A DNA stretch of 64,000 bases from Opeltia flavorubescens (lineage: Eukaryota; Ascomycota; Lecanoromycetes; Teloschistales; Teloschistaceae): the NCBI GenBank assembly GCA_000442125.1, contig KE546965.1, positions 682,001 through 746,000 of the forward strand, read 5' to 3'. Position numbers and translations under genes: made by a program. Of this stretch, positions 35,078 through 46,300 are shown one piece after another (position 1 is the first letter of the stretch; every line of letters begins with the position of its first letter). The notes beneath the pieces were generated by a model. That model did not search any database. It was not told where the DNA came from and saw nothing but the letters and a program-made list of their open reading frames with translations.

Positions 35078-35701
35078 ATGTCACACCCACCATCCATAGC
35101 AGCCGCTCTCGCAGCGCAAGACCTTTCCCTAAACTTCGGTCGTCGTCTCCCTGCTCCTTCTCACACCTACTCCTCTCCCTCTCACCCCTACCCTTCCAAC
35201 ACAGGGCATGTATCTACACCGCACACACCATTCGTAGCAGCAGGTCTCGCAGCCCAAGATGCAGCCGTGAATTTCGGACGTCGACTTCCCAAGCCCACGC
35301 ATACCTACGAAGACAAACGTGATCGTGGTTCGTATATTTCCGCATCTGGTTCTGCCGGATCATACAAAAACATTCACGACCCTCCCACACGAAGTTCGAA
35401 CCTTACCGGACGCCGTGACCATGATATCCGTGATGGAAACCGGCATCGCCACCGCGACCAGCATACCCACTCCCATCGTTCGGACGCATCACACTCTTCC
35501 AAGCCCTACCCTTCAGACTATGACCACAATGGCCGCGCTCGGTATCATTCTCGTCAAAGAGCTTACGATGACCGGTCGGTGGATGTGATATCTCTGAGCA
35601 CGATGCGAGAATCGCGTAACGGCGTTGGGGATGGGGAAGAATGGAAGCGTGGTGAAGGTAGCCGACGGGGTAGGAGGGAAGGGGATGGTGGTGGACATTG
35701 A
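35078..35701 (+). CDS. His/Arg-rich protein with an internal duplication
   Basis: A single exon encodes 207 residues. Two copies of a block of about 24 residues occur at residues 8-32 and 51-76 (LAAQDLSLNFGRRLPAPSHT and LAAQDAAVNFGRRLPKPTHT). The middle is rich in His, Arg, Asp and Ser, and the end is Gly/Arg/Glu-rich (GEGSRRGRREGDGGG). There is no signal peptide or membrane segment. The repeat unit A(A/G)LAAQD...NFGRRLP.P.HTY may be a short linear motif. The composition suggests a disordered, possibly RNA- or metal-binding protein, which is inference. I recognise no family. Confidence 0.6.
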   Translation: MSHPPSIAAALAAQDLSLNFGRRLPAPSHTYSSPSHPYPSNTGHVSTPHTPFVAAGLAAQDAAVNFGRRLPKPTHTYEDKRDRGSYISASGSAGSYKNIHDPPTRSSNLTGRRDHDIRDGNRHRHRDQHTHSHRSDASHSSKPYPSDYDHNGRARYHSRQRAYDDRSVDVISLSTMRESRNGVGDGEEWKRGEGSRRGRREGDGGGH

Positions 35702-36155
35702 AAGAGGTGAGAGGAAGGAAGGAGAGGGGCAAGGGGAGGGGAGATGGTAAAGGAAAGGGTAAAGGAGAGGCGTGGACGAGAATAGTCTCTGGAACTTGCG
35801 ATTTGGAAGATTGGAGGTGCTATCCCTTCGCATCGTAACATAATCTACGATTAATCGAGATATGAATTTGATACACCTTTGAAGTGGTGCATTACGTTTT
35901 CAATGAAGGATTGATTGATCCATCTCGCGCTCTAAGGGTACATTTAATTACGGTAATGTGATCTAGAAGGTCTGTTTGAGCTTCGCGAGAGCCGGAGACA
36001 GTCAAAGATAGGAAAAAAAGAGTAGGATTGAAGATGATAGCATTAACTATTTGTACAATAGTTCGATACCGCGATTCCTAACCAACACAGATCTTTCCAC
36101 AGCTCCGGTCTCAACGCCAGAACGATGCGCATGTGAAATCAAACACCAGCGACGC
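35702..36155. other. Intergenic between convergent genes
   Basis: About 450 bases. A GGAAGGAGAGGGGCAAGG-type purine run directly follows the upstream stop codon. Confidence 0.35.
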
Positions 36156-39137
36156 TTAGATCAAGGCCACGGCATTCAGCTGCCCTTCTTGTTCCAACAT
36201 GAGCTGAGCTTCTAAGGCCGCAGGATCCTGCTGTTGAGTCGTATAATCGGATTGCGTAGGGAAAGCGTCGCTCTGCTGCTCATAAACCGGCGGAGCATTG
36301 CCGTCAACGACGGTGGTAGAATCCTCGATGGCATAGTCTGCAGAGTCCCCTGAACCATAGTCATCCATCAAAGCAGCCTTGACCGCCATTGTTCCAATAG
36401 CTCCAACGCCGAGTGCAGCTTTCTTCCATCCAGGATTCTGCTTGAGCGTGTTCATTGAATTCTTAAACTTTGTTCCTACGGTTGACCCTGCGCTCGCAGC
36501 GTTAGTTGTAGCTGGTGCTGAAACGATACGACTTTGCAGTGTCGGTCTCGAAGCTGTTGGTGCGAAACCCGGACTTAGGGGCGGAATGCTTTGTGGTTGC
36601 TGTGGTAAAGTACTCGTGGAAATCGGTATGTTGGTTGTTGTTCCCCGTTGCAGTGGAGGTGCTGTAGAATACTGTGGTGACGTTGGGCCTGGCTGCAGTG
36701 TCGTGGATGGCAACCGAGAATGCGCCAGGCTCGGTGGCTGTGGACTCGCTACAGTTTGATTTACTTGATACTCTGCCCGTGGATTTAGACCCATGCCATA
36801 TCCGGCTTGAGTGGGCTGAGACATATATGCTCCTTGCTGATTCGGCAGGCCGGCATTCTGTAAGGTAGGCACGAGCGAGCCTCTTGGAGAGGTTTGCGAT
36901 TGTGGATTCGGTGAAACGTGATGACTCGTCTGGGGTACCGTAGGCGATTGTAGTGTAGGGCTTGGAAGTGAAGACCTTGTCGGGAGGGTAGCTGAGTTTG
37001 TTACATTGGCTGGCATTGAGGGTTTGACCCAAGTGTTTGACTTAGTGACGTGGTTGATGTAGTATCTGGTAGGGACATGAGTCTTTCGAAGATTAAGAGG
37101 AGAACAGTGCACCAACACTTTGCCATCAGCAGTCTTTCCAGCTTCCCAGCCAGCAGGCAATTGCTCAACAGCAAGAGGTTTGTGCCAGGTCATTAATCCA
37201 TCTTGACAGCTCACATAGAACAGCCTTCCAGCATCCGTCTGTCTCGACTCCCATCCAAGTGGAGCAATGCCGTAAAGAGGGTTGACGTAGGTTGCTATCC
37301 GAGTATCTGGATCAACGTACATAGTCTTTCCTTGTGCGTCATAGGCTATAGTCCATCCTGGTGGCATATACTTCGGTAGAGGAGGCTTAGTGAAAGTGAA
37401 CTGTTTGCTCCCATCATGGAAATAGTATATCTTCCCTACAAATTGAATTGTCAGTCTTATAAATGGAAGAGCAAGGTCGATGAGTTTTGAAGGCAATGAG
37501 ATCTACCTTCTTTATTCTGGAGCGCANTCCACCCCTCTGGTAAGAAACCAATGTCAGGGCGTGCCGTATCTGTGGTTGATCTGAACATATGAGGTCCATG
37601 AATGTGGTTGACTGAAGCTTGGGGGAAGCAATGATTGCAAAAGTTGCCAGAGCAAGTACCGCCTACACACATCCTGATGGATCCAGTAGGGAAATCTACG
37701 TGGAAACCATCAGTCACTACCAGTCACTGAAATCTTCAAAACAATACCATTTTTGCATCGTGAACATCGCATGACCTCTGCTTGGTCATCTCTTGCCCTT
37801 TTCCTTTGGCAGTCTCGATACGTTGAGTTGACCAGCGCTTCCCGTTCCTCAGCCCCAATTGAGTGGATATAAGTATTGTGGGAATGCTGGGTCAGAACGG
37901 TAATATCCAGCCCATTTGATCCTGAAGTGGTCAATCTTGTTCACATGCTCAAGGTAATTGTAAGCCTCACTAAACGAGCATTGAGTACAAGAATAACCCT
38001 TCTGAACGTCGTCCGCAACTGACTGAAATAAGACTGAAATAGCAACATGGGCCTGGTCATGCCTTGCCCACGCCTCGGGAAAGCATTGCTCGCAAACGCT
38101 GATAGATTGTCCGGCGGTGACGATGCAGCTCTTGCAACGTAAAACGTGCTGCTTGAGATGCATATCTTGCTATGGTCAACGAGGAATTCTTTCATGATAA
38201 TGTGACGACCCACCCTTGAGGCATTGGGTACAATGGGAAATGGCGGGTTTGTTGCAGCATGTCACTGTTGAGATCTCACCAGCAGATTTAATGGAATGAA
38301 ATGGGGCCTCGAATGTCATGAACGATTGATGACGGTGCTGAGAGCCGTTACCTTGAAAACAGTCACGACAATACGATGTCCTGCAATCTTGACAATGATG
38401 CACCGCTGTCTGGGAGCATGTCATACAAATCTTGTATTCTGGCACGTGTTGATTTCCTGGCAGTGTCTTCGAAACCACTCTTAATATACTGGTGTTAAGC
38501 GAACAACGATGGCGATCCGTACACGATGTGCACAGGGATATCTGGCAGAAGAGGCAATGGGAGTAATGCACGTCATAAGGGATGCCTATCGATGTCAAAT
38601 AAGCTTGTAGATTCGGTTGGTTGTGTCCAGACCGAGTCGTACCTTGGCTGCACGCGTTGCACAATCTAGCCAATCCACCCACGCCGGACTTTTGTGGTCT
38701 CGTCGAGGCTAATGCTACTCTCCAAGCACGTTTTAGCTGCTGACTTCCGGGACAATAAATCGATCGCTTCTCTCTCAGCACAGACTGAATCCCCAAAAAC
38801 CGAGCAATAGGCGGCGCTGGATGGGATGCCTACCCGTAGTGGTCGAGGTCTCGGGTACTATACTGCCAATTTCGAAAACGCCCATTTGAGAAACGGAGGG
38901 GGGTAGACTAGCATCACTGCTGGCTGGCGACACCGTATTCCGTGGACTCGGGAGCTGGTTATTGGGCATCGTGTACACGGGCGGGCCTGGAAGAGATACA
39001 ATGGAACTCGTAACACTGCCAGCCCTCGATGGTGGGGAAGCAAAGGTCGATGTACCAGGAGACATTGATCCGTACGATATGGACCCGGCGCCCGGAGCAA
39101 GAGGTTTCCTTGATATGGTGGACATTGGTAGATTCAC
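36156..39137 (-). CDS. Cys-finger and multi-WW-domain protein
   Basis: This is a multi-exon gene from 39137 to 36156 on the minus strand. Exon 1 is a disordered Ser/Pro segment of about 100 residues. The next exons carry many CxxC pairs in B-box- or ZZ-like order (CLFCQISLCTSC..RH, CMTCSQTAVHHCQDCRTSYC, CKSCIVTAG...CEQCFPEAW.RHDQAH, CSRCKNG), which should bind several zinc ions. Then come about four WW-type modules (GW...KIYYFH...TFTKPPL, GWTIAYDAQGKTMYV, GWESRQTDAGRLFYV, GWEAGKTADGK...YYINHVTKSNTWVKP), which bind proline motifs. A Pro/Gln-rich tail of about 250 residues follows. A scaffold or ubiquitin-related adaptor role is inferred from the architecture. One N (37527) falls in a codon of the first WW module. 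Confidence 0.75.
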
Positions 39138-40149
39138 GACCGTGAAACCGAGAACGTCAATCAGGGCAGCGCAACCGTTTTATGTATCTTCCGTTCCATG
39201 GAGTTTCCAGACTAATTGATCAATTCCCCAATTGATGCAGGGAGGACAGCCACGACGACGCCTCGACATCCGTATTGGGACATGGCGCGTGGGGTCCGGC
39301 CGGCGGACGTTGCTCCTGGATCCACAACATGATAACGGTCCAAGTTCGTCGAAAATCCATGTAACGTCCGATTTTAAGGTATTAAGGTGAACAAAATTAT
39401 CACTGGGTCGCGTACATTGATCTCCTCCGGCTGCGCCCAAGGTTAAAATCCTTCGTAAACATTTGACACAGCCAAGACGGCGCTACTATAGGGCAAAGGC
39501 TAAGAGCGGGGATCGGCAATCTAGCGCCCGGTTCAGCAAATCTCCGCCCTTCCTCCAGGACTAGATCAGCCAAACAGCTACAAGTAGAAGTATCTCGCCA
39601 GCATGTACCAACGGCGGCACTCAATCCTCTGCCGATGAGCCGATACGAAAGGACGACCAGCAGCCAGCGTGGACGATGTCGCACATTATGCACTGTCACG
39701 CCATGGACTTAATCCAACAGCCCGGAAAGGAGTAAGAAAGTTTGGCTTCATCCTACAGCGGGTCGCTTGCAGAAAATCCTTCGAATCCCTCTGATTTGAA
39801 TGGCAGTCTGCTGTTTGCACGTCATGTCTAGACCGAACAGATCATGTATCTGGCGAGCAAAGGCCGGGGCATCAGCTCGCCTGCTGGGAACAGACATCCC
39901 AGAAACGGATTAATATGCAGCCAAGACTGCTGTGCAACTTGAGTCGATCAATCAGCATTCAGGCCGCCCAGTCTGACAATGCAGCCCCTACGCCTCCCCA
40001 TGCGCCCGCATAGAGTGGGATGCCAAATGACTAGTCGAGGCTGAGATGAACCTTCTCCACCATTCTGGCTCCCCGGACTCGCTTGTTCTTCGCTGTCTCA
40101 CTTCATATACCTCCATGTCATCGCGTGCGAGCTCATACTTGTTTGGCAG
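39138..40149. promoter_or_regulatory. Divergent intergenic region
   Basis: About 1 kb between the starts of the WW-domain gene (minus) and the sugar transporter (plus). It contains a CTGGGA/TCCCAG inverted repeat near 39880. No factor-specific site is claimed. Confidence 0.4.
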
Positions 40150-42750
40150 ATGGATGACCGTCGCCCTTCTTTGGGACTGGCACATATCGTCCATGTGAGT
40201 TGTCCACCCAGTCCAATCCTTGCCTGGGCTACTTCTTCGACAAGGCTGACCAATTTGCGAATAGAGGAGTCGTTCTGCTGAAGACGCTCTGAGAGGAGTC
40301 GATCTCAATCGCAACATCGAGGCGCTGTATGTCAAAAAGCTACCTCTATGACTAGCCAGCTTGCCTCTGATTCTGACTGCTCCCTTTTCCAGCATCGAGA
40401 ACCCCCTCAGCCATCTCACCCCAGATCAGCTCCAGAAAGACGCTCGGTCATTTGCACGGTCGACAGGCTTGGGCGAGCATGAGGAATTGATTGAGAGAGG
40501 CGCACGGATCGCCAAGGATCCACAATATTTCGAACATATCCCCGGTGTTACCGATGCCGAGAGACAGGCCCTATGGAACGAGAGGACTCACCGCTTCCAC
40601 CAACCATCCGCGCTCTACCTGACAATTATAATTTGTTCTATCGGAGCTGCTGTCCAAGGATGGGACCAGACAGGATCCAATGGTGCCAATCTAAATTGGC
40701 CAGGGGATTTTGGCCTTGACGCCAAAAAAAATCCGAGTGACTTCTGGATCCTAGGTCTCGTAAATTCCGTGAGTACACCTCTCATTGAGTATATTGAAGA
40801 GAGCAGTTCTGATAGTGGTATTCTCTAGGGCCCATACTTCGCAGCAGCTCTTATGTGATATTCCCCCGTACATGTGTGATATTGAGGAGCACGCTGATAT
40901 TTGATAGAGGATGCTGGCTCTCTCACCCACTGAACCATCGTCTCGGCCGCCGTGGTACTATCTTCTTTGCAGCCTGGTTCTGTTTTCTTGCCGTTATTGG
41001 GTCAGCTTGCACACAGACTTGGGTTGAATTATTCATATGCCGTCTGCTGCTTGGCGTAGGGATGGGGGCTAAAGCCTCGACAATCCCGGTGCTGGCTGGA
41101 GAAAGTGTGCCAGCCGCTATCAGAGGAACCCTGGTGATGGGCTGGCAGTTATGGTGAGTAATTTTCTGAGCGATGATTCTCTACAGTGAACTCTCTTATG
41201 AGTCCCGAGACATGTGCTCGCTTTTTCCGTTCACCCCAACAGTAAACGCTGACTCCAGAATGTGCTCAGGGTGGCTTTTGGTATTTTCTTGTGAGTTTCA
41301 ACAGTCCTGAACGAGCTGGCCAATTATTGCAGCTCACACAAGATGTTTTCAGAGGCTTTACTGCCAACTTGGTTTTATACCAAGTTGGCCCTATTGCTTG
41401 GCGCTTGCAGCTCGGATCTGCGTTTATTCCCGCTGTTCCTTTAATCATCGGTATATATCTCTGTCCTGGTACGTCAGACTTGTCCCTGGTCATCCCTCCG
41501 ATACTGAATAAAGGCCAGAATCCCCACGATGGTACATAAAAAAGCATCGATATCGTCATGCATTCGAATCTCTATGCCGTCTGCGCAATACACGGGTTCA
41601 AGCTGCCCGAGACCTTTACTACATATACTCTCAAGTGCGACTGGAAGAAATGATGCTAGGAGATGGTGACGTGAAGATGTCCGACGGAGGAGAACATTTT
41701 TCCAGTAGCGGACGATACTTTACGCGGTTCATGCAGCTATTCATGATCGCTCGTATTCGACGAGCGACTTTGGCAGCCTTTGTGGTTATGATTGCGCAAC
41801 AAATGTGTGGAAGTAGGTTGCGCCTCTGCCCCAACTTGATTCTGTCACACTAACAGATCCATCTTAGTCAACATCATGGCTTTCTACTCGTCTACCTTGT
41901 TTCGAGACGCAAAAGCCAGCGAGAGAAGCGCGCTGCTTGTCTCCTGGGGGTTTGGCCTGATCAATTTTGTGTACGGACCCGAAAGTCTTCCGATCGTCTG
42001 GCGGTCTTGGCTGATAGGATAAGCAGCTTCGCTTGGCCTGCAGTTCGATCTATCGATTATTTTGGGCGACGAGCTCTTCTTCTCTTCACATTCCCGCACA
42101 TGGCTTGGACATTGCTCGCCGCCGGCTTCTGCTTCTACATCCCTGAAAGCAGCTCAGCTCACTTGGGGTTAATAACTTTGTTTATATACCTTTTCGCCGC
42201 ATTCTACTCTCCGGGCGAGGGACCGGTTCCTTTCACGTACTCAGCCGAGGCGTTTCCTCTTTTCCATCGCGGTAAGCAAGCCATTACTTGCATTGGAGAC
42301 AATCTTGGCTGACTCGCAGTAGAAGTCGGCATGTCTTTGGCCGTTTCAATCAATCTCTTCTTTGCTGGCGTTCTCACCCTTATCTTTCCCAAGCTTAGCA
42401 ATGCTCTTACTCCGACTGGCGCAATAGGATTCTTTGCGTATGTCTCGACAAAGGCCGTTTCGTTTTGCTGGACCGGGCTAATCGGATTACAGAGGGTTGA
42501 ACGTTATCGCATTCTTCATGATCCTCCTCTGGGTACCCGAAACCAAGCAACGAACCTTGGAGGAGCTTGACTACATCTGTGAGCTACCCATTGGTACACA
42601 AATAATGAATGACGCTGACTGGCTCCAACAGTCGCCGTACCAACCAAAAAGCACATGAATTATCAAGTCACAAAAGTCATTCCATACGCCTTCAATCGTT
42701 ACGTACTTCGCAAAGATGTGACCTTAGAGCCACTTTACAAGTTTCAATAA
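40150..42750 (+). CDS. MFS sugar transporter
   Basis: About twelve small exons join in phase into one transporter of roughly 540 residues. The first exon (40150-40194) encodes [15 protein letters not shown], the second [14 protein letters not shown], then [13 protein letters not shown]. Signatures of the sugar-porter family follow: [12 protein letters not shown] in helix 1, NHRLGRRG after helix 2, [28 protein letters not shown] at the end of helix 6, DYFGRRALL, and [13 protein letters not shown] after helix 12. All twelve helices can be placed. N-terminal features ([10 protein letters not shown], the PEQ-like SHLTPDQL) match the large fungal clade of hexose and polyol permeases. The substrate cannot be told from sequence. 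The C-terminal tail ends LEPLYKFQ. Confidence 0.9.
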
Positions 42751-43385
42751 TTAGCATTTGGTTTGGATCGAAGACTCTGGCGTCAGGATAGCCTTCCTAT
42801 CGGATTACGAGGCGATGTAACCCTCGGGCGTGGAGTTGAGGTTTCGTCCTCAATGTCGGTAATTAGCCGTATCATGGTTCTATGACGAATCTATGAGTTT
42901 GTGAAATTCATGCAACTATCAATTGATCGATGGCATGACATAATCCCAGACTAGATATGCCTTGGGGGGCCGATTCGTCGGTTCCTCTACCCCCTTGACG
43001 ATTCTAAACTCATTACCCAGACATATGCCTAAGTACCTGTAATCATGTGCCATCACGTTATCCATTCTGCTGGTTTTGCATACTTCCTTGGTTCAATGCC
43101 TTGGTAATGTAGAAGTAAGCTGACGTAGGTTGAGCATCCGCCAAGCAATTTGGGACGTTTTGATTCAGCCGCTTAATGTCCTATCATATCTGTCAGCACC
43201 TCTCCATTGCTACCTTCAGCCAAAAGTGATTAGGACAGATGAGGAAGGTGCAGTATGCATGCCACCACCCGCTCGAGGCTCATCGCCGAGTCAATCAAAA
43301 AGTGCCCCGCCATTGCAGTCATACCATCGCCAGGATGCGGGTTTGAGACAGGTCGCTTCGCGGCCACCCTGGATGAGTGAACGAT
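42751..43385. other. Intergenic, presumed promoter of the ankyrin gene
   Basis: About 630 bases. An open frame at 43130-43549 overlaps exon 1 of the next gene in another phase and is treated as a shadow. Confidence 0.4.
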
Positions 43386-46300
43386 ATGCAATCGCCTCCC
43401 AGCAATCCCGAACTACCAAACGTAGTCCGCATCTGTGCTTCCATCCAAGAAATCGTCGAAGAGCATCTCAACTTGCACCCGGGGACGGACGAAAGCGATG
43501 CTCTCCGCCTCGACGTCCAGACTCTTCACCAATTTCTTGTTTGGATTGAAAAGGTTCGAGCTGCGAAAGAACCAAGACTACCTGTCGAAGAGACACATCT
43601 ACGAGATGTGGGCAACCTCTTACGTAGATGTGAACGAGCACTTCTGAATTTTCATAAATCCTTGAGGCGTGCCGCCGATCCGGATGGCGAGGTCAACAAT
43701 CATGCCCAGCCTTGGGATCTCAAAAATTCCACCTTCGCTGTGCCAAGGTTCTACATCAGCTTTTATACTCGAACATTGCAAGTTTCGTTGCAAGGCTTCA
43801 GTCTGTAGGTTCCCCTCGCGTATATGGAGGATATAGAGATCCTTCCATTAGCTGACCGACTGACCACTGGTTAGCATCCATCGCTGGAAAAGCCACCAGA
43901 ACAAGGATGGCGTCGAATTTAATTGGGATGAACTGTCAGAATCCACGAGGCAACTCCGGCTAACCGTTATTCAACGGCGTAATCTCGCTGGAGGTGCGGA
44001 TCATGAAGAGAGCGTCGAGGAGATGGGCTTGCTCCGGGATGTTGACCAATGTGTCAAGTCCGTTGAGGCCTTCATGAGCGTCGCATCCTCTGGGATGCAC
44101 GAAACCCGCCAGCATTCTTTATTACATGTAGATGAAGTTCACCCCCTTAGTCAGATCCATCCGTTAGAACGTCAGGAATTAGCTCTACCCTTGAGGAATG
44201 GCTCACGGACAAGCTCTTCACCTCCGAACAGCAAGGCTGAGGAGCCACCAAGTGACGATTCTGAAGTTGAGTCAATCGATTATGGACTTGAAGATAACGT
44301 TGGCTTTTCTGTTGAGGTGTATGCCAAGATAATTGCTGCCCTGCATGGGGAGCTCCGACAGAAGATGGAGAATCGGAATCACCGTGAGGCCGAAATCGTC
44401 TGCAAAGCCATTGCAAAGCACTCAAGGGACAGGGAAACTCAGCTAGGAATTCCATTTAACAACCGTACAGAGCTCGACATGATACTAGCTGAAGCTCAAC
44501 TTGAACAGAGACGGTATCAGAAGGTGAAGAGGTTGGTGCGTCAGTTGCTGCAGGATGAATCTCTAGATCAAGACCGAAGATCTAGACTACACCTATTTTT
44601 AGCTAAAGCTTACTTTGGACGCTCCCAATGGTCAAAGGCTGAATCGTGTGCTCAGAGTTCTCTCAGGGCACGGGAGCAAGTGTACGGGCAAGAGCATCAC
44701 CTCACGCAGGAGTCGGTTACACTGCTCATCAAGGTATATGAGCAGCAAAAGGACACTGTGACCGCCAACGCTTTAAGGAGCATATATTGTCCTCACACCT
44801 TGCCATCAGCGCCATCTCGGTCTGCTTTGCGGTCAACCCCCAGAAAAAGACTCGATAGCCCTCCAGAACTGAATCATGATGGATATACGATACAGGACCA
44901 GGCACCGCCAGACTACCAAGAAGAGATACCGGAGCACGGCAAGAAACATATCCGATGGGCCCCCGATGTTTGGACAAACGAGTCGAGTATCAACTCGCCA
45001 ATCAACGAGAAGGGGCAAACACCACTAATCTACGGCATCCATATAGCGGACGAACGATATGTAAGGCTGAACATTGAAAGAAAAGCCAATATCAACAAAT
45101 CCTGCGCGAATGGAATGTCCCCACTGATGCATGCCGTGGCACTAAGTCATGAGGGTATTGTTCAAATACTACTCGAGGAGGGTGCCACGGTAGATTGCCG
45201 CACATCTGGCTGGACGCCGTTACACAAAGCTACAGATTTAGGCAATGTCGCGATTATGAGACTACTGATATCTTTTGGAGCCAATATTGAGGCCCAAAGT
45301 CCTTTCGATTATGTCGAGCCTAAAAGTGAGATGGCAAGGTGGAGAGCTCTTGCCAACGACGAGCCCGATCCCACAACTGAAATGGAACCTGAAAAAGACC
45401 AGGTCTGGACGCCTCTTCTCCGTGCAGCACGCAAAGGCCACGAAGCCGCTGTCCGCTTACTTCTCGACAACAATGCCAACATTGAAGCCCGAAGCCCAAG
45501 CAATGCCACACCCTTGATGTACGCCTGCCAAGAACTTCATCCTGCTATCGTCGACCTTCTTGCAATGCGTGGGGCTGATATTCATGCACCCGACGGATAT
45601 GGTTGGAAACCTCTACATCACGCCCTTGTCAACGTCAGCAGCCGAAGTAGCGAAGCAAAACAGATTGCCGATCTCCTCCTCAGCCACGAAGCAGACGTTA
45701 ATGTCAGGTGTAACTTTAACAAGTCTCCGCTTCATTACGCCGTTGAAAGGTCCAGCGCGGAAATGGTTGTCTTCCTGCTCAAAAACAACGCCGATATTGA
45801 AGCGAGGGATATCGCTGAACTTACTCCTTTGCATACCGCAATTGCATGCCGCTCAGAACCTATGGTACGCTTACTACTGGAACAGGGTGCTGATGGTAGT
45901 GCAATGAATCGTGGGGCCGAGGATGCTTTAGCGGCGGCGCAACATGCAGAGCGGAAGAGCCCAGAGATCATTACGTTACTGAGGGATAACAAGAAAAGAA
46001 TGAAGAGGGAGAACAGTGATGCCAGTAAGGGACTGAGGAAGCCAAGCTTTGGGCCGGGCAGGAGGACGAGCTCGGGAGGAATGGGAGTAGGCGACGCGGT
46101 TCCTACAGATTCCAAAGGAGCAGGGAGGAAGGGCTGGTTTGGGAGTCGATCGAAAAAGGAGCAGTTGACCGGACAAACAAGTACGCAAGAACTGCCATGG
46201 GCACACAAAGGCCTAAGATTGTATGAACCGGCTGACAGATCCGACATTAGCGAGACCTTAAGTACTTTTACGGGAACGTCAGAAAGTAGAAAAGCACCCA

